41,556 nucleotides of DNA from a virus, in the IMG/VR virus record IMGVR_UViG_3300046501_000133, positions 1 through 41,556 of that record; one strand, written 5' to 3'. The translations under genes and the position numbers were made by a program. Positions 21,550 through 30,122 of the stretch are shown in pieces (the stretch's first letter is position 1; the number at the start of each line of letters is the position of its first letter). Under the pieces are notes generated by a model that saw nothing but the letters and a program-made list of their open reading frames with translations, was not told the origin of the DNA and ran no database searches.

Positions 21550-21825
21550 TTACACTCCGTAGTAGCTGACGCTGACTTCTGCGCTTGCCGCCTGCTCGAT
21601 GAATTTGAGGTTAGGCAGGCCAGTCACGGCGTCATACTTCAGCTCGTCTCCGACAGTCAGCGGATAGCCGACTGCGGCTGTTGGGTCTACGCCATCATCC
21701 CGCCAGCGTACATCTGCCCCGGTACAGCGAATGATTGCGAAGTTTGCGCCGATCGGCACATTGAGCCCTTTTACAGCTGCCAGACCGGTCAGCTGCTGAT
21801 ACCCTTTAGGAATTGGGATCGTCAT
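21550..21825 (-). CDS. Small conserved fibre-region protein
   Basis: A 91-residue beta-rich protein (IPKGYQQLTGLAAVKGLNVP, then a VRWRDDGVDPTAAVGYPL segment) of a type I know beside phage fibre and lysis genes. It probably is a virion or fibre-linked component; the exact role is unknown. It starts in a TAATG overlap with the holin gene. Confidence 0.7.
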   Translation of the reverse strand: MTIPIPKGYQQLTGLAAVKGLNVPIGANFAIIRCTGADVRWRDDGVDPTAAVGYPLTVGDELKYDAVTGLPNLKFIEQAASAEVSVSYYGV

Positions 21826-22301
21826 TACTTATTCCCCAGCTTGATTTTTTCGAGAGTGCGGCCGCCAAAGTAGGCGGTCATCACCAGCATGCCCCACTGA
21901 CCCAAGAGCGTAACATACGCTTCCGATACGTTCAAGCCGAACGCTGACATCAGCGCAAGCAACGTGTAGGCGGTCAGAATGTACAGCAGCACGCTCGGCC
22001 TGATGTTTTTCGAGAGCCAGGAGTCGGACGCCATATCCGCCTTCCAACGGTCGCTGATGTTCGTTTCCTGGGACTTCTGAAACTCGAGCTCCTGCGCACG
22101 GTCTTGAAGCTGTGCATTGATCAGCCACTCCTCGTGCTGGAATTCAAGCTGCTTCAGCTTGAACACATCATCGGCGCTGAGCGCTCCGGAGGGGAGTTTG
22201 ATGCCAAGCTTGTCCTCGACAACTTCTTTCCCCTTGGCCACTACAGCCCCGCCAAGGATACTCAATCCCTGTGCTAGCAGTTCCGCAACAATCGGTACCA
22301 T
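21825..22301 (-). CDS. Holin, 3TM gene-transfer-release type
   Basis: A 158-residue membrane protein with AGGAGG upstream. A hydrophobic start is followed by a charged helix (about 50-85) and, after WLSKNIRPSVLLYILTAY, two strong membrane segments (about 103-123 and 132-147). This is the pattern of the GTA_holin_3TM family. It would open the inner membrane for the M15 endolysin. Confidence 0.75.
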   Translation of the reverse strand: MVPIVAELLAQGLSILGGAVVAKGKEVVEDKLGIKLPSGALSADDVFKLKQLEFQHEEWLINAQLQDRAQELEFQKSQETNISDRWKADMASDSWLSKNIRPSVLLYILTAYTLLALMSAFGLNVSEAYVTLLGQWGMLVMTAYFGGRTLEKIKLGNK

Positions 22302-22310
22302 GCTACCTCC

Positions 22311-22511
22311 TTATTTTGTGAAGTGTGTGACGGCCTGGTAAGTCCCGACAACTGCGACTGCCAGCGTGCCGATGATCAGGAAAAATTTGCTGGCGACTGT
22401 TTTGCCGATTTCCTGATACATCAAGTTGGTCATTTTGCCGAGCGCCTTTTGGGCAGCTTTTTCTGCGATCTCATCGATCTGCTCTTCGGTCAGCGGGATA
22501 CGGTCGGTCAT
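22311..22511 (-). CDS. Small one-span membrane protein, possible second holin
   Basis: A 66-residue protein with a charged helical start (PLTEEQIDEIAEKAAQKAL) and one membrane span at about 42-60 (FFLIIGTLAVAVVGTYQ). Directly before the 3TM holin gene in transcription order, it may be an antiholin or a second holin. Confidence 0.65.
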   Translation of the reverse strand: MTDRIPLTEEQIDEIAEKAAQKALGKMTNLMYQEIGKTVASKFFLIIGTLAVAVVGTYQAVTHFTK

Positions 22512-22521
22512 AGATTTTCTC

Positions 22522-23193
22522 TTATTGTAAGTACGTGAACACCAGCGAACCGCCGGAGGCTACGGACAGGTTATACACAGTTCCAGCAACAACTGGCACA
22601 TTGGCGTAGGAGGCAGAGCCGGCTGGTCCGCCAGAACCGCCAGCGAAGGTCTTGCCGAACCCTGTGGTATTCGCGCCGGTAGTTGCTGAGTGCGAGAGCC
22701 CAGATGAAGTATAAGTTATCGTGCCAGTGCCACTTGCCCCGTAAGTGATGTTGCCACTGGTCGGAATGCCGACTGTGCTGATAACAGCCGTGTTAGGCAC
22801 CGGACGAGTCCAGTTAACACCGCTGGTGGTCTCATCGTAAGAGTTGTTAGTATAGACCGTAACGGTCAGCTTACCGCCAGTGTTACCGCCAGACGCGTAA
22901 TTGGCTGTGTTAACCTGCGACTGGACATTCTGCATGAACGCCCAGACATTGCTGTAAGTGTCATAAGGCACATTCGACGCCGCACCGCTGGCACTGGAAA
23001 CGACACTTGCGACCGTGAAACTGCGCTGCACATCCGGGTCAGAATAAGCCGCATTACCAGACCCACCCTTACCAACCAGCGATTCCAGTCGAGTCACGCC
23101 TGCTGGCGCAGTCCAAGTGCTTGCCCCAACAGGAGCTGTTACCGTGACGAGTTTTCTCGCCTTGGCTATCTCTAACAGAAACAGCAGGCTCAT
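22522..23193 (-). CDS. Gly/Ser/Thr-rich fibre-like protein
   Basis: A 223-residue protein made of Gly, Ser, Thr and Asn-rich beta segments (AGGSGGPAGSASYANVPVVA near the end). The start resembles glycine-rich phage fibre domains (VTVTAPVGASTWTAPAGVTRL). It overlaps the previous gene by four bases (ATGA). Probably a fibre tip or an adhesin that attaches to the protein coded just upstream. Confidence 0.65.
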   Translation of the reverse strand: MSLLFLLEIAKARKLVTVTAPVGASTWTAPAGVTRLESLVGKGGSGNAAYSDPDVQRSFTVASVVSSASGAASNVPYDTYSNVWAFMQNVQSQVNTANYASGGNTGGKLTVTVYTNNSYDETTSGVNWTRPVPNTAVISTVGIPTSGNITYGASGTGTITYTSSGLSHSATTGANTTGFGKTFAGGSGGPAGSASYANVPVVAGTVYNLSVASGGSLVFTYLQ

Positions 23194-23960
23194 CGTACCA
23201 CCTTTGCCCAGGGAGTTGCGCCCGGCTCAGCGCAGATAATGATTCTGTCCGTGCCGTTGGCCTGCAACGTGATGCCTAGGTCCGAGAACTGAGAAGTTTC
23301 TGCACCATCGGATTTGATCCAGGTAATACCCGTAAACGCCGTGGTGAAGGCGCCGCCATTCTTGAGCTTCAGCAGCCCAACACACATGCGCCCAGCGGGA
23401 AAGCCGGTGAAGCTGATCGTGGTGTTGCCGGTCACGGTAATCTGCCACGTTTCAGTCACGGAGTAGTCACAAACCTGTGCAACGACGCCGGAATTGCCCT
23501 TGTCCGCGTGGGAGTGTCCGCGGCTGTCGATGCTCACGAAGTCAGCGTTCGCACCGTCAGTGCGCAGGAAGAAGCCAGCTTTGGCCGGCACCTGGCCCGG
23601 GAGCGCCGAATTCAGCGTGAGGTTGCGGACCCATTCAGTCGTAGCGAGCAGCAGGCTGTTGTCACCGAAGGCAGGGGACGCCTGGGCCTTCGGAGCAACG
23701 AAAGAGGGATTCTTAAAAACCTGGCCGTAGTTGACTGCATCGCCGTCACTGGTTCCATTGGCAAGGCTGAGGATTTTAAAGTTTTGCCAGTTGATATTGG
23801 CAGTCGGTCCGCCAGTTCCGTCCTTGGGCATGGTGCTGGACAGGGCAGCGGCAATCTCCGCCAGAATGGCGTTCATATCCTCTGCCGATGCCGTAGTGTT
23901 CGGGATGAGCGGGTACGCCGGAGAAGGGAGCTGGAAAATCCCGTTGCCGTCAAAAGCCAT
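23190..23960 (-). CDS. Tail fibre protein with N-terminal adaptor
   Basis: A 256-residue protein, AAAGGA upstream. The first 60 residues (FQLPSPAYPLIPNTTASAED, then MNAILAEIAAALS) are the typical start of phage fibres that attach to the virion. Later parts include a DNSLLLATTEWVRN segment and a beta-rich C-terminus. It probably links the other fibre parts to the tail. Confidence 0.8.
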   Translation of the reverse strand: MAFDGNGIFQLPSPAYPLIPNTTASAEDMNAILAEIAAALSSTMPKDGTGGPTANINWQNFKILSLANGTSDGDAVNYGQVFKNPSFVAPKAQASPAFGDNSLLLATTEWVRNLTLNSALPGQVPAKAGFFLRTDGANADFVSIDSRGHSHADKGNSGVVAQVCDYSVTETWQITVTGNTTISFTGFPAGRMCVGLLKLKNGGAFTTAFTGITWIKSDGAETSQFSDLGITLQANGTDRIIICAEPGATPWAKVVR

Positions 23961-23971
23961 TATGGTCCTTT

Positions 23972-24003
23972 CTCCGGCGAATTACAGCGGCGTAATCCGG
24001 CGG
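23972..24003. repeat. Genome-wide dyad, copy 6
   Basis: Left half CTCCGGCGAATTAC (23972-23985), spacer AGCGGC (23986-23991), right half GTAATCCGGCGG (23992-24003). It fills most of the 45-bp gap between the 24006 gene's end and the fibre gene. Confidence 0.75.
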
Positions 24004-24005
24004 AA

Positions 24006-26681
24006 TTATTGTTCGTAGTCTGGAACCGGGTCGTCTATCCTAGCTGCGTTTGCACCCAAGAAGGTCGAAATAGCAGCTTGGGCGGCAGGCGACAAAGCCG
24101 GTTTCTTAGCAAGTGTCTGCAGCATATCGACGCCTTCCGGGCTTGTCAACAACCGATCCATCTCCTTATAGGCATCGGCCTGTAGCCGCTCCGACCAGCG
24201 GAGCATCAAGTTACGTAACGGATTGACCGTAGTTGACCCACCCGCGTTGGCGATGGTCCGGCCAGCAATCTCCGCAGCGCCGCCTTCGCTGACACCCTGC
24301 ACAGTTCCTGGACGACGCGCCGCCATCGAAGCCACTTTAAGGAACTTCGTCACGCCTTCCACATAGGTTCCGTCCGGTTTGCCTTGACTGCGCGCCAGCC
24401 CAACAAGCATATCCTTGAACCCTTGGGCCTTAGTGTCGTTGCCCAGGAAAGTCTGTTCTAGTCGGCTGGCGATGTTCGGGTCCACGCGTCCACCTTGTAC
24501 GCGGGATGCCTCAGAAATCTTTGAGGCCATCCAGGTTTTCGCGGCATCCTGATAGGCAGCCGACCCAGCTACCGAGGCTTCCGATTCCTTGACATTACGG
24601 AACTGCTTTTCGAGGGCGAGAATCTCGCTGCTCTTTGCCCCCGGCACTGTGCCTGCATTGAACACGCCCATCAGCTTCGTTTTGACTGCATCGGCATCCG
24701 GGAGCGCACCGCGGCGTCCTGCAATTTCGCCGACAACTGATTTCTTCAGTGGATTGACGACAGTATCAGTCACCTCGCGGTAAGTCGCGTTAGCCTCGCG
24801 ATAGGGAGAGAACTTTGCGCCCCAGCCGTCTCGCAGTTCATTAACGAGGCCGCCAAGCATCTTTGTGTCACCGGCATCCAGCCCCTTCGTTGCGAGGTCA
24901 GGTGCCTTGAGCTTGTTGGTCGTATCCTTGAGGATATTGTTCAGCTGCTCGACGTTGGTGATAAAGCCCTCACTGGCGCTCCGCACGAGCTTATCCCGCA
25001 GCTCCAGGATCGCAGCACCCAGGCCTGTATTCGGACGCGCTTCCGCCTCGCGGGTGAGCCGTTTGTAGGCGGCGGAAACGGCATCCTGCGGCAATTCTCC
25101 GACGTTTTGGAGCGCTTTTCTGGCATCCCCCACCGCGCCGTTAGCCGCGTCCAGCTCTTGCCGAGCGGCGGGTGCGCTTTTCGGGAATGTGCCTGCTTCA
25201 AGTTGCGGCGCTGGAGGGTAGCTCTCGAGCTTAGGCTGTTGCGGTGGCTGCGGCTTGCCATACTTGGCTGCGGCGCTGGAACCATCCTCAAGCTGTATAA
25301 CCCCCCGGCCATTTGCCACTTCTGGCATCACCTCGTTGCGCAGGCCGCGAGCTGCCACGCGAGCTGCCGCATCTTGCCCGAACTGCGGCAGCTCGAAGAA
25401 GTTCTGTGCGCCATCCGAGCCCATACCTGCCGGGACCGGCTCCATGTGAGTATCGGGCTTCCAGTTGGCAAGCGCTTTCTCGTGCTCTGCCATTGCAGCA
25501 TCATTGCGCTGGCGAATTGCAGCCACCGCCGCAGCGTGCTCTGCCTGCTTCCGGGCCAGCACACCTTGCGCCGACGTATCGATCTGACCTTGCAGCGCTG
25601 CCTCTCCCTGGGCCGTCCGCTTAAATTTGGTGGCCGCCTCAGCAGCTTTAGCTACAGCTGCGCGGAGGTTACCTTTTGCGAGGTCTTGCAGCTTACCCAG
25701 CTCACGATCGAACGCGGCCCTCCAGGCTTCAGAACGCCCTTGCTTGGCGCCGTTGATGATCTGGGTCGCGACTTCCTGCGCATTGTTAGCCACAGTCTGC
25801 GGTGCGCGCACTTGTCCCGGCAGGTTCAGCAGCTGATCCTCCATGCCCATTTCCACTTGTTGCGGCTGTGCCCGGAGCTGCTTAGTCACCTTCGTGCCGT
25901 ACCGACTGTTTGCCAGTGTGTTGACGATGGTATCGACGTTGGAAGGATTTGGCATTGCCTGGGACAGGTTGACAGGGACACCCGCCTTCTGAGCTTCGAG
26001 CATTGCCTGTTTAGCCGCCTCCAGGTCCTGCGGCTTGGTGTCGCGCAGAGCTTCCCTGGCCAGTGCCTGCGTGTTGCCGCGCATATTGACTGCCATACCG
26101 GTCACTCCGCCGCCTAGCACTCCGCCGATGAGCGTAGCAGCCGGGTTGTGGTTCGTAGCTTCTCCAGCGAGTTCCGAGCCCACCGCAGCGCCCATGCCAG
26201 TTAACGCAGCCTTGGCCGGGGCAAGCACTGCACCCGGACCAGACAACCCACCACCAGCGCCTGCGGCCAGCGCCGCAATGACCTTCTCCGTCCCGTTTTT
26301 CGGCTGGTAACCCAGCTTACCAACCTGCTGCATCAGCTCTCCTACACGTGGCTGACGGCTCCCGGTCGGTAATCCCTGCGCTTTTTCCGCTGCGTCAACA
26401 CCCAAGCGCACTTGCGGGTCGTCGGCCATCGCATCGCCAGCCATCGTCGCAAGGCCGGTAAAGCCCTTAACGAGGTGGGTGCCGACGTTTGCTGCCGTGT
26501 CCTTGACAGTGTCGAAGAATCCGCGTTCGACAGGCTTGCGCCCACCGTCAAGAGAGGCCACCTGCTTCCCGAAGTCCTGCGATGCGCGTGCAGATACCTG
26601 CTCCGGAGTAATATTGTCAGGAGCATTTTGGTAGACGTGTGTGCTGCCGTCCGAGAAGGTAACAGTAATATTTCGCGGCAT
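24006..26681 (-). CDS. Large internal virion (ejection) protein
   Basis: An 891-residue protein, the longest in the window. The start (PRNITVTFSDGSTHVYQNAP) is a small beta domain; residues about 130-200 are Gly/Ala-rich and hydrophobic, able to enter membrane; the rest is long helical and Gln/Ala-rich. This make-up and the place after the tail genes fit podovirus ejection proteins that leave the capsid with the DNA and form a channel through the envelope. No lytic transglycosylase motif is visible. Confidence 0.7.
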   Translation of the reverse strand: MPRNITVTFSDGSTHVYQNAPDNITPEQVSARASQDFGKQVASLDGGRKPVERGFFDTVKDTAANVGTHLVKGFTGLATMAGDAMADDPQVRLGVDAAEKAQGLPTGSRQPRVGELMQQVGKLGYQPKNGTEKVIAALAAGAGGGLSGPGAVLAPAKAALTGMGAAVGSELAGEATNHNPAATLIGGVLGGGVTGMAVNMRGNTQALAREALRDTKPQDLEAAKQAMLEAQKAGVPVNLSQAMPNPSNVDTIVNTLANSRYGTKVTKQLRAQPQQVEMGMEDQLLNLPGQVRAPQTVANNAQEVATQIINGAKQGRSEAWRAAFDRELGKLQDLAKGNLRAAVAKAAEAATKFKRTAQGEAALQGQIDTSAQGVLARKQAEHAAAVAAIRQRNDAAMAEHEKALANWKPDTHMEPVPAGMGSDGAQNFFELPQFGQDAAARVAARGLRNEVMPEVANGRGVIQLEDGSSAAAKYGKPQPPQQPKLESYPPAPQLEAGTFPKSAPAARQELDAANGAVGDARKALQNVGELPQDAVSAAYKRLTREAEARPNTGLGAAILELRDKLVRSASEGFITNVEQLNNILKDTTNKLKAPDLATKGLDAGDTKMLGGLVNELRDGWGAKFSPYREANATYREVTDTVVNPLKKSVVGEIAGRRGALPDADAVKTKLMGVFNAGTVPGAKSSEILALEKQFRNVKESEASVAGSAAYQDAAKTWMASKISEASRVQGGRVDPNIASRLEQTFLGNDTKAQGFKDMLVGLARSQGKPDGTYVEGVTKFLKVASMAARRPGTVQGVSEGGAAEIAGRTIANAGGSTTVNPLRNLMLRWSERLQADAYKEMDRLLTSPEGVDMLQTLAKKPALSPAAQAAISTFLGANAARIDDPVPDYEQ

Positions 26682-26684
26682 AGA

Positions 26685-27941
26685 TCACCAGTTAGAGACA
26701 GTAGGTTGCTTCGACTTTGGCTGCGTGACAGGAGCAGGCTGGTTCGGCGTCGGGGTATACACGCCCTGGAACTTCTGCGAGAAGATCGTCGGATCGTCAG
26801 CTTTCGAGGCCTCGGCAAACGCAGCATTAGCCGATTGGTATTGTGCGATCTGCCGGTCTGCTGCGCGATCCAGGATGTTAAACAGCTGCTGACGCGCCTG
26901 CGGAGACGAAGCGGCTTGCGGGAGCATCTTCTTGATTTCCGCAGCTTCCTGCTGCGTCACGCCGCGGTTGCCGCCGTACTTGGACACCAGGCCCTGCCAC
27001 AGCTCGGTCGTCAGAGCGTTGTAGGCTTCCGTGTTCCCGAGCTTCGAAGTGTCAACTTGAATGCCGAGCCCTTGCCCCAGGTTCGAGAGGAAGGTCGCCG
27101 GACCTGTCTGGACATTGGAGAAGATGCCGTTCGAATCGAGACTGCGAAGCTCTGCAATCGACTGTTTGTTATTCTGGGCTTGCGTCGCGATTTTGCCCAG
27201 GTCGCCAACTTGAGTAGCCGCATTTTTGAAGTACTCCTGCATGCCTGCCTTTTGGCCTGCGTTGACGACAGTGGGGTGCACGCCAACAGTGACCTTCGGT
27301 GCATTGTCCAGTTTCTTCTCCGCGCCGGTCGAAGGCGACTTCTGATAACGATCGCCGTTGATCACAGGGAATGTTGGCTGCGGACCTTCGAGCGTGACGA
27401 CTTTGGCAGTGTTACCATCGTACAGAATCCCACCGGAGTCCTTGATATCGCGCTTACCAGTCCACTTACTCGGGTCGTTCGGACTTGAGACGACATCTTG
27501 CGGATTCGCGTAGCCAGCCAAATCTTTCGGCGTGAGCTGGCCTTTGCTCCACTCAGCGGCCTGCTTCATTGCAAACTCGCGCAGCGCAGGATGGTTCGAC
27601 GCGATCGCATTCGCAATGGCTTTGCGTGGATCGCCCTTAACCCCGTGCTCGGTGTCGCCATTGTAAGTGCTATAATAATTCTGCATGCCTTCGCTGAGCC
27701 CGCTTTCGTAGCGTTGGGTCAGGTCAGAGCGTTCCGTTTTAAGGTTCTCCTGCATGCGCTTGCCGAGCAGCGCCTGAATGATCGGGGCGGCGAAAGCCAT
27801 CGCGCCGCCAGCTACCCCACCCGGCAACTGACTGAGGTTCTGCATTGGTACGAGCTGCCCCGACGACAGCGCATCAGCAATCTTTTGCCGCCGTGCGATG
27901 TCAGCTGTTTGTACGTCGAAGTTATAATTCGGTGTTGGCAT
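26685..27941 (-). CDS. Internal virion protein
   Basis: A 418-residue protein. The ATG at 27941 is six bases after GGAG and is preferred to a TTG at 27953. Mostly helical and Gln-rich, with a short Gly/Ala-rich hydrophobic stretch near residues 41-56 (GGVAGGAMAFAAPIIQ). The end is Pro/Gln-rich. It is one of three neighbouring genes of ejection-protein type. Confidence 0.65.
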   Translation of the reverse strand: MPTPNYNFDVQTADIARRQKIADALSSGQLVPMQNLSQLPGGVAGGAMAFAAPIIQALLGKRMQENLKTERSDLTQRYESGLSEGMQNYYSTYNGDTEHGVKGDPRKAIANAIASNHPALREFAMKQAAEWSKGQLTPKDLAGYANPQDVVSSPNDPSKWTGKRDIKDSGGILYDGNTAKVVTLEGPQPTFPVINGDRYQKSPSTGAEKKLDNAPKVTVGVHPTVVNAGQKAGMQEYFKNAATQVGDLGKIATQAQNNKQSIAELRSLDSNGIFSNVQTGPATFLSNLGQGLGIQVDTSKLGNTEAYNALTTELWQGLVSKYGGNRGVTQQEAAEIKKMLPQAASSPQARQQLFNILDRAADRQIAQYQSANAAFAEASKADDPTIFSQKFQGVYTPTPNQPAPVTQPKSKQPTVSNW

Positions 27942-27943
27942 TT

Positions 27944-28534
27944 TCAGCTCCAAGTTTTTTGCGCACTGTGCATCAGCAAGACGGTGTGGACAGCGCTTTC
28001 CATGACGATACTTTGCAGCTCGCTTGGCACTTTGTCAATCACGTCAAACAGCTCCTTTCGGTGCTCGAGATCGTGTTCAGCATGAAAACGGATGCAGCGT
28101 AGCAAGTGTGGGCCGTGGAGTTCTTCCAGCACCTCTACTTGTGCCAGTGGTGTCGGATCGCCTTCCAGCACAGCCATATAGCCTAACAGCGCCACCGGGC
28201 TGAAGTATTTGATGAGGTAGAGCTGCGCCCCGACAACTTCCGCAGCCAGCCAATCCGGCTCTTTCAGCGTCACAAGCCCCAGGTCCTTCATCAGCCATTC
28301 GTAGTGCTGTTGTTCTTCTTCGTAGTGGCTGATGAAGTAGTTTTGCAGGAGAGACTTGAAGTGTCCCACCCCGCGGGAAGCTTGCGCAGCCTCCAGCAAG
28401 AGGTCTTCAGTAGCCCGGATCATGTGGGCCACGAAGAGAAGATTGGCCCTGAGAATTGCAGGGTCGGCGAGATTTACCGGCGGAATACTCGCCCGTAATT
28501 CCCGGATTTTATCCATCACAAGTTGGCTGAACAT
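27944..28534 (-). CDS. Heme-oxygenase-like diiron-type protein
   Basis: A 196-residue all-helical protein. HYEEEQQH (70-77) and HAEHDLEH (151-158) on two helices, with more acids at E99, E124, E134 and E138, look like the metal ligands of the heme-oxygenase-like diiron or iron-containing redox family (TenA/UndA-like fold). These proteins bind iron and oxidise small molecules. It lies between two internal virion genes, so it is made late and may be packaged. Its substrate cannot be predicted; a structural reuse of the fold is the alternative. The ribosome-binding site is weak. Confidence 0.55.
   Translation of the reverse strand: MFSQLVMDKIRELRASIPPVNLADPAILRANLLFVAHMIRATEDLLLEAAQASRGVGHFKSLLQNYFISHYEEEQQHYEWLMKDLGLVTLKEPDWLAAEVVGAQLYLIKYFSPVALLGYMAVLEGDPTPLAQVEVLEELHGPHLLRCIRFHAEHDLEHRKELFDVIDKVPSELQSIVMESAVHTVLLMHSAQKTWS
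28476..28505. repeat. Genome-wide dyad, copy 7 (inside a gene)
   Basis: Left half ACCGGCGGAATAC (28476-28488), spacer TCGCCC (28489-28494), right half GTAATTCCCGG (28495-28505). It lies in the early codons of the diiron-type gene. Confidence 0.65.
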
Positions 28535-28536
28535 GG

Positions 28537-29724
28537 TCAGAAGCTCTGCAAGACGCCAGACTGCATACCAGCACCGATGAGCGCGCCGCCAGTTCCCAGC
28601 ATCGAGTTCGTGCTATTGGAGCTGTTTTGGCTCTCCTGAAGCTTTCCTTGGTATGTGTTGTAGATCGACTGCGCGACCGGAGCTGCGGCGACCTGAATTT
28701 GCCCCGCACCTGCCCCTTGTACTTGCGCGCCGGTGCGCAGCGCCATTAGCTGATTGATCAGGTTGGTTTTGTCGGATACGTCCAGATTGTGAAGTTGCAG
28801 CTGCTCGTTCAGTGCGTTTGCGCGGGCCGATGCGTCGGCATTTTGCTGCGTCACAGCTCGGTTCGACGCAGCATCCTTGAGCTGGGAATCTGCGGTCAGC
28901 GTGCCGGTGAGGTTACTGTTTGCACCAGTATACATGCCCATCGCACCTTGAGCTTCCGACATCGTTTGGCCGCGCGCTGCGAGCTGACCTTGCAGCTGCT
29001 TCAGCATCTGGTCCGTGCTGTTGGTAATCGAACTGTTCGTAGCGGTCGAGTAGGCGTCAGTACGACCGCGGTTGAACGAATCCAGCTCACGATTGTAGGC
29101 TTCCGAACCTTCCGTGATACCTTGGTTGGCCAGGCGGCTACGCATCTCTGATTCCATCTGCTGATATTGCGGGTCCAGGCGCGAGGTTTCCTGTTTGTAG
29201 TAGGCGTCCGCCACCTTCTGCCGCATGGTTTCATCAGCCGTCGGCATGGCAGTCTTAAGCAGGTCAGCCATGTTGTGCTGGCCAAGCTGCGCATTCGATG
29301 CTGCCGAGCTAGTGACCCCTTGAGCTTGGGTGATCTGGCCAGACATATCCGCTGCAGGGTTCGCCGAACGATAGCTCTGCGCCGAGCCTACGCCCGGAAG
29401 AGCGCCAGTGTCCACAGGCTTTGCCGGGCTGTTGGCGTTCGTATAGACCTGATCCAGTAGTCCCTGAATCTTCGGGTCGAGCGTGAAGGTGCTGGTCCAG
29501 GTGTTATTCGGGTCCTTGGACCAGGTCGTGTTGCCGAACGGGGAAACTTCATTCGTACGGCTGAGATTTGCCGTCTCGTTTGCCGCTTTGATGTTGGCGT
29601 CAGCCTGTGCGTTTGCAGTCGCAACAGGGTCCGGTGCGGCAGGCGCGCTGCCGCCTTTGAACAAGCGGCCATAGCGGCCAAACGGACCACGGCTGGGGGG
29701 TGGGGTGAAGTAAATCAGATCCAT
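28537..29724 (-). CDS. Internal virion protein
   Basis: A 395-residue protein. The ATG at 29724 is six bases after AGAGGA; the ATG at 29730 is too close. It is Ala/Gln/Ser/Asn-rich with long helical stretches (YKQETSRLDPQYQQMESEMR) and a Gly-rich end (TGGALIGAGMQSG). I recognise this type as a phage virion protein found with ejection proteins. It overlaps the preceding gene by ten bases. Confidence 0.7.
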   Translation of the reverse strand: MDLIYFTPPPSRGPFGRYGRLFKGGSAPAAPDPVATANAQADANIKAANETANLSRTNEVSPFGNTTWSKDPNNTWTSTFTLDPKIQGLLDQVYTNANSPAKPVDTGALPGVGSAQSYRSANPAADMSGQITQAQGVTSSAASNAQLGQHNMADLLKTAMPTADETMRQKVADAYYKQETSRLDPQYQQMESEMRSRLANQGITEGSEAYNRELDSFNRGRTDAYSTATNSSITNSTDQMLKQLQGQLAARGQTMSEAQGAMGMYTGANSNLTGTLTADSQLKDAASNRAVTQQNADASARANALNEQLQLHNLDVSDKTNLINQLMALRTGAQVQGAGAGQIQVAAAPVAQSIYNTYQGKLQESQNSSNSTNSMLGTGGALIGAGMQSGVLQSF

Positions 29725-30122
29725 TTGCATTCCTCTTTCAAGAGTCCGTGAAGGATGCCGTGGCAGTCGGGGTACCAGTTTCGCAGCAAACCTTCTACGC
29801 GAAAGCCGAACCGGCTAAGCTGTTCAGCAGCTACCATCGAATCAGCGCGCGTGTAGGCGTGAAGCCGTCGCAGCCCAAGTTGATGGTAGGGGTATGATAA
29901 GATGTCTCGTAAAACCTTCCTCGTCCAAGCATAGCGCGAGAACGTCGCCACACTCAGCTCACAGCTGCAAGAAGTAAAGCCGCAGTACACAACCACGGCA
30001 GCCACCTCTCCAGCGGAATTGATGACTGAAAGCCAGTAGGTTGGTTCCCCACGAAACTGCACACCGATGGCATTTTCGGCCATCAAGCGATGCTGTTCGT
30101 TCTGGCTCCAGTCAATCTTCAA
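29715..30122 (-). CDS. GNAT-family acetyltransferase (TTG start)
   Basis: A 135-residue GNAT protein. The TTG at 30122 follows GGAG by six bases and overlaps the previous stop (TTGA), so it is preferred over the longer frame to 30242. The VLRDILSYPYHQLGLRRLHA segment and AAEQLSRFGFRVEGLLRNW fit the acetyl-CoA-binding and C-terminal parts of ribosomal-type N-acetyltransferases. Such genes are found now and then in podovirus tail cassettes. The target may be a virion or host protein; it is not visible from sequence. Confidence 0.75.
   Translation of the reverse strand: MKIDWSQNEQHRLMAENAIGVQFRGEPTYWLSVINSAGEVAAVVVYCGFTSCSCELSVATFSRYAWTRKVLRDILSYPYHQLGLRRLHAYTRADSMVAAEQLSRFGFRVEGLLRNWYPDCHGILHGLLKEECKWI

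Noticed and set aside
20553-23960. Diversity-generating retroelement acting on the fibres
   Set aside because: No reverse transcriptase and no template/variable repeat pair found.
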